In this document: in pieces, positions 6,491 through 8,519 of the stretch | Numbering within the stretch: the stretch's first letter is position 1 | Layout: every line of letters starts with the position of its first letter | NCBI GenBank assembly: GCA_004357365.1 | Contig: SMVT01000110.1 | Location: 1-8,519, forward strand | Reading direction: 5' to 3' | DNA length: 8,519 bases | Source of the DNA: Nitrospina sp. | GTDB lineage: Bacteria > Nitrospinota > Nitrospinia > Nitrospinales > Nitrospinaceae | Notes under the pieces: model-generated | Databases searched by the model: none | Told to the model about the DNA's origin: nothing | What the model saw: only the letters and a program-made list of their open reading frames with translations | Translations under genes and position numbers: made by a program

Positions 6491-7915
6491 ATGGATTCTT
6501 TAATTCAAAAATTTAAAAAGACCCTCACCGATCATAAAATGATCGCAACAGGGGATTGTGTCCTGGTGGGAGTTTCCGGTGGGCCCGATTCAGTTGCTTT
6601 GCTCCATGGATTGCACGCACTGAAGCGGGAGCTGGGCATCGAACTGGTGGTGGCTCATTTGAATCACCGCGCCCGTGGGGCCGAATCGGATCGGGACGCC
6701 CGGTTCGTGCAACAGTTGGGCGATTCCCTCAACATTCGAACTGTGATGGAATCGCAGGATGTGCCGGCGGAACAGGCCGCCGCGAAGCAATCCTTCCAGG
6801 AAACTGCGCGCAACATCCGCCTGGGATTTTTTGAAAGAGCCCGGAAGCAAACCGGCGCTCACAAAGTGGCTCTGGGACATATCATGGACGATCAGGTGGA
6901 AACGGTTCTGATGAATCTGTTGCGCGGTGCCGGTCTTACAGGACTGGCGGGAATGAGTCCCGTTCGATCACCCTACATCCGTCCTTTGTTCGAATGTTCC
7001 CGGTCCGAAGTGATCGAATTTTTGAGGAGCAGAAACATTTCCTACTGTCAGGATTCTTCTAATGAGAAAACCGACTATCTGCGCAATCGGATTCGCCTCG
7101 AATTGATTCCATATTTAAAGGACAACTATAACCCTAAGATCGTGGAAAACCTGTTCGAGGCGTCCGGAATTTTCCGGGCCGACAACGACTGGCTGAATGA
7201 TCTGGTCGACCGGGAATTTGACCGCACTGCGTCATGGGCCGAAAACCGGGATTCCCTGGAAATCGATATCGAGACGTTCTCTCCACTCCCGCTGGCGCTG
7301 AAGCGGCGATTGGTCCGGAAAGTCCTGCAGGCCCTCAAGGGAGATTTGAGAACCATTTCCTCGCTCCACGTTCAGGATCTGCTCCCGTTGTTTCAGGCCA
7401 CCGAGAAGGGTAAAAAAATCGATTTGCCCGGAAATCTGGAAGCGGTCTGCCGGGGAGAAGCGGTGGTCTTTAAAAAAATCCCGGAGCCCGGTCCCGGCAT
7501 CTCAACTGAGGCGAAGAAGCCTTCTGTCTGGGTGGGCCAGCTGGATATTCCCGGCGAAACCGAAGTCGGAGAAACCGGAGTGACCCTGAAAACGGAAATT
7601 GTCGAACCGGCCGCATCCGCATATGCCAGTCCGCCTTCCAACCAGGCATTCCTCGATTTCGATAAAACCGGGGGGACCATCCTGGTCCGGTTTTTTCAGC
7701 CGGGAGACCGTCTGAAGCCTTTGGGAATGAACGGCACCAAAAAACTGAAATCCTTGTTCATCGATGACAAGGTGCCCCGGGAAATGCGTTCCAGGATCCC
7801 CATCTTGACAACCGGGGACAACGATATTATTTGGGTCTATGGGACCCGAATTGCCGATCCCTACCGGGTGACCCCAAAGACGAAAAAGGTCCTGTTTATT
7901 AAAGGTTTAACCTAG
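6491..7915 (+). CDS. tilS: tRNA(Ile)-lysidine synthetase TilS
   Basis: TilS uses ATP to attach lysine to C34 of the CAU-anticodon tRNA(Ile). This changes its identity from methionine to isoleucine and lets it read AUA codons; the enzyme is cytoplasmic and normally essential. The 474-residue product shows the PP-loop SGGPDS (29-34), HIMDDQVET (130-138) for the N-type ATP-pyrophosphatase core, and the tRNA-binding signature DSSNEKTDYLRNRIR (ending at residue 202). A middle helical domain follows, then the C-terminal TilS domain from about 397 (VRFFQPGDRLKPLG, closing near VLFIKG). I chose the ATG at 6491. A GTG at 6446 would add 15 residues, but the family usually has about 20-30 residues before the PP-loop, as here. 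Neither start has a clear Shine-Dalgarno. It lies 75 bp after the SurA-like gene, with no terminator visible between, so read-through from that operon is likely. Confidence 0.95.
   Translation: MDSLIQKFKKTLTDHKMIATGDCVLVGVSGGPDSVALLHGLHALKRELGIELVVAHLNHRARGAESDRDARFVQQLGDSLNIRTVMESQDVPAEQAAAKQSFQETARNIRLGFFERARKQTGAHKVALGHIMDDQVETVLMNLLRGAGLTGLAGMSPVRSPYIRPLFECSRSEVIEFLRSRNISYCQDSSNEKTDYLRNRIRLELIPYLKDNYNPKIVENLFEASGIFRADNDWLNDLVDREFDRTASWAENRDSLEIDIETFSPLPLALKRRLVRKVLQALKGDLRTISSLHVQDLLPLFQATEKGKKIDLPGNLEAVCRGEAVVFKKIPEPGPGISTEAKKPSVWVGQLDIPGETEVGETGVTLKTEIVEPAASAYASPPSNQAFLDFDKTGGTILVRFFQPGDRLKPLGMNGTKKLKSLFIDDKVPREMRSRIPILTTGDNDIIWVYGTRIADPYRVTPKTKKVLFIKGLT
7664..7696 (+). repeat. Terminator-like hairpin with T-run inside tilS
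   Basis: AAAACC (7664-7669) pairs with GGTTTT (7689-7694), and inside it GGACCA (7674-7679) pairs with TGGTCC (7683-7688) around a 3-nt loop, leaving a four-G bulge on the left. Six T residues (7691-7696) overlap and follow the stem. The shape resembles an intrinsic terminator, but it lies in coding sequence about 220 bp before the tilS stop. Codons for Lys, Gly-Gly, Phe-Phe may simply produce it. Symmetry is seen; activity is unknown. Confidence 0.4.
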
Positions 7916-8031
7916 CCTTACCACCAAAAGGCGAACCAAAGAAAGCCCTTTCCCACGGGGAATGTGCTACTATTGAGTTCAAGAAATGAAAAATTAGGGG
8001 TTTCCCCTTCCGTTTATAAAAGGAGAAGGTT
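7916..8031 (+). promoter_or_regulatory. tilS-ftsH intergenic leader with short hairpins and strong Shine-Dalgarno
   Basis: This 116-bp gap contains TTCCC/GGGAA (7950-7962, 3-nt loop) and AGGGG/CCCCT (7996-8008, TTT loop). GGGGAA (7957-7962) could instead pair with TTCCCC (8002-8007), and CCTTC (8006-8010) with GAAGG (8025-8029) beside the ribosome-binding site, so competing folds are possible. AGGAG (8021-8025) lies 6 nt before the ftsH TTG. No T-run follows either hairpin, so I see no intrinsic terminator after tilS. I also see no convincing sigma70 promoter; TACTAT (7968-7973) is a weak -10 at best. Confidence 0.4.
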
Positions 8032-8519
8032 TTGAACCAGTTTTATAAAAATTTAGCCCTCTGGATCATTATCGCGTTCATCCTGCTGGCCCTGTTCAGT
8101 ATGCTTAACCAGCCGGTGGAGGCTCCCAAAATCGTGTACAGCGAATTCATGGAGCAGGTCGAAAAAGGCGAAATCAAGGAAGTCAAGATTCAAGGGGATA
8201 AGGCGACCGGTGAATACAACCAGGGGGGCACGTTTGAAACCTATATTCCAACCGAGGACCCCGAACTCCTGAAACTCCTGCGTGAAAAAGGGGTTCGCAC
8301 GGTCGTGGAGCCTCCCGAGAAAGCCAATTGGTACATGAACGTACTGATTTCCTGGTTCCCGCTCGTTCTGTTGCTGGGCATCTGGATTTTCTTCATGCGG
8401 CAGATGCAAGCCGGCGGCGGCAAAGCACTTTCCTTCGGCAAGAGCAAAGCCCGGCTGGTGGGTGATAAAAAGAATCAGACCACCTTTAAAGACGTGGCGG
8501 GCGCGGATGAAGCCAAGGA
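8032..8519 (+). CDS. ftsH: ATP-dependent zinc metalloprotease FtsH (5' end only)
   Basis: FtsH is a membrane-anchored AAA+ protease hexamer in the inner membrane that degrades misfolded membrane proteins and selected regulators. The first 162 codons are present and the gene continues past the window. The start is TTG at 8032-8034, chosen because AGGAG at 8021-8025 is ideally spaced and the translation begins with the classic FtsH N-terminus (MNQFYKNLALWIIIAF). Transmembrane segment 1 spans about residues 8-25. A periplasmic domain follows (about 26-101, with VYSEFMEQVEKGEIKEVKI), then transmembrane segment 2 (about 104-122). After that come the cytoplasmic linker (GKSKARLV) and the start of the AAA module, TFKDVAGADEAK (151-162). 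The Walker A, Walker B and HEXXH zinc site lie beyond the edge. It follows tilS on the same strand, an order I recall from deltaproteobacteria-like genomes. Confidence 0.97.
   Translation, partial: MNQFYKNLALWIIIAFILLALFSMLNQPVEAPKIVYSEFMEQVEKGEIKEVKIQGDKATGEYNQGGTFETYIPTEDPELLKLLREKGVRTVVEPPEKANWYMNVLISWFPLVLLLGIWIFFMRQMQAGGGKALSFGKSKARLVGDKKNQTTFKDVAGADEAK

Noticed and set aside
7950..7962. TTCCC/GGGAA hairpin as a terminator after tilS
   Set aside because: The stem is only 5 bp and is followed by TGTGCTAC rather than a T-run.
1..8519. CRISPR array, insertion sequence, prophage, tRNA or rRNA
   Set aside because: I found no regularly spaced repeats, transposase or integrase motifs, terminal inverted repeats or structural RNA signatures on either strand.

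Overview
The window is a stretch of ordinary bacterial chromosome. It has dense same-strand genes, short overlaps and even base composition, and I see no insertion sequence, phage, CRISPR, tRNA or rRNA signature. The gene set (a SurA-type chaperone with a signal peptide, a lipoprotein peptidyl-prolyl isomerase, mfd, tilS, ftsH) points to a Gram-negative, outer-membrane-bearing organism. The order mfd - parvulin - parvulin, together with tilS - ftsH, resembles deltaproteobacteria-like lineages, possibly Nitrospinota. That placement is inference from gene order and has low to moderate confidence.

Layout. (1) Positions 1-164, minus strand: the 5' end of a carbon-nitrogen hydrolase, most like N-carbamoylputrescine amidase (aguB). 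(2) Positions 165-396: a divergent control region. It holds a good sigma70-like promoter for the minus-strand gene, a weaker candidate for the plus strand, and an inverted repeat touching the ribosome-binding site of the next gene. (3) Positions 397-6415: four plus-strand genes chained by overlaps of 1, 11 and 23 bp. They are an unrecognised 124-residue protein, the transcription-repair coupling factor Mfd, a parvulin-type isomerase with a probable lipoprotein signal, and a SurA-like single-parvulin chaperone with an unusual SHOCT-like C-terminal tail. (4) Positions 6491-7915: tilS, the tRNA(Ile) lysidine synthetase, 75 bp downstream. (5) Positions 7916-8031: a 116-bp gap with several short inverted repeats. 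(6) Positions 8032-8519: the 5' end of ftsH, read from a TTG start behind a strong Shine-Dalgarno and running off the window.

How the genes fit together. Mfd removes RNA polymerase stalled at DNA lesions and recruits excision repair. The two parvulins act outside the cytoplasm on secreted and outer-membrane proteins, TilS supplies a modified tRNA for AUA decoding, and FtsH degrades misfolded membrane proteins. The tight overlaps imply one transcript for the first four genes, joining DNA repair to envelope protein folding. tilS and ftsH may be co-transcribed or separately controlled.

I found no clearly new biological system. The points most worth a second look are the SHOCT-like tail on the SurA homologue, the unknown gene translationally coupled to mfd, a terminator-like hairpin with a T-run inside tilS, a 10-bp GNRA-loop hairpin inside mfd, and the structured leader with TTG start of ftsH.
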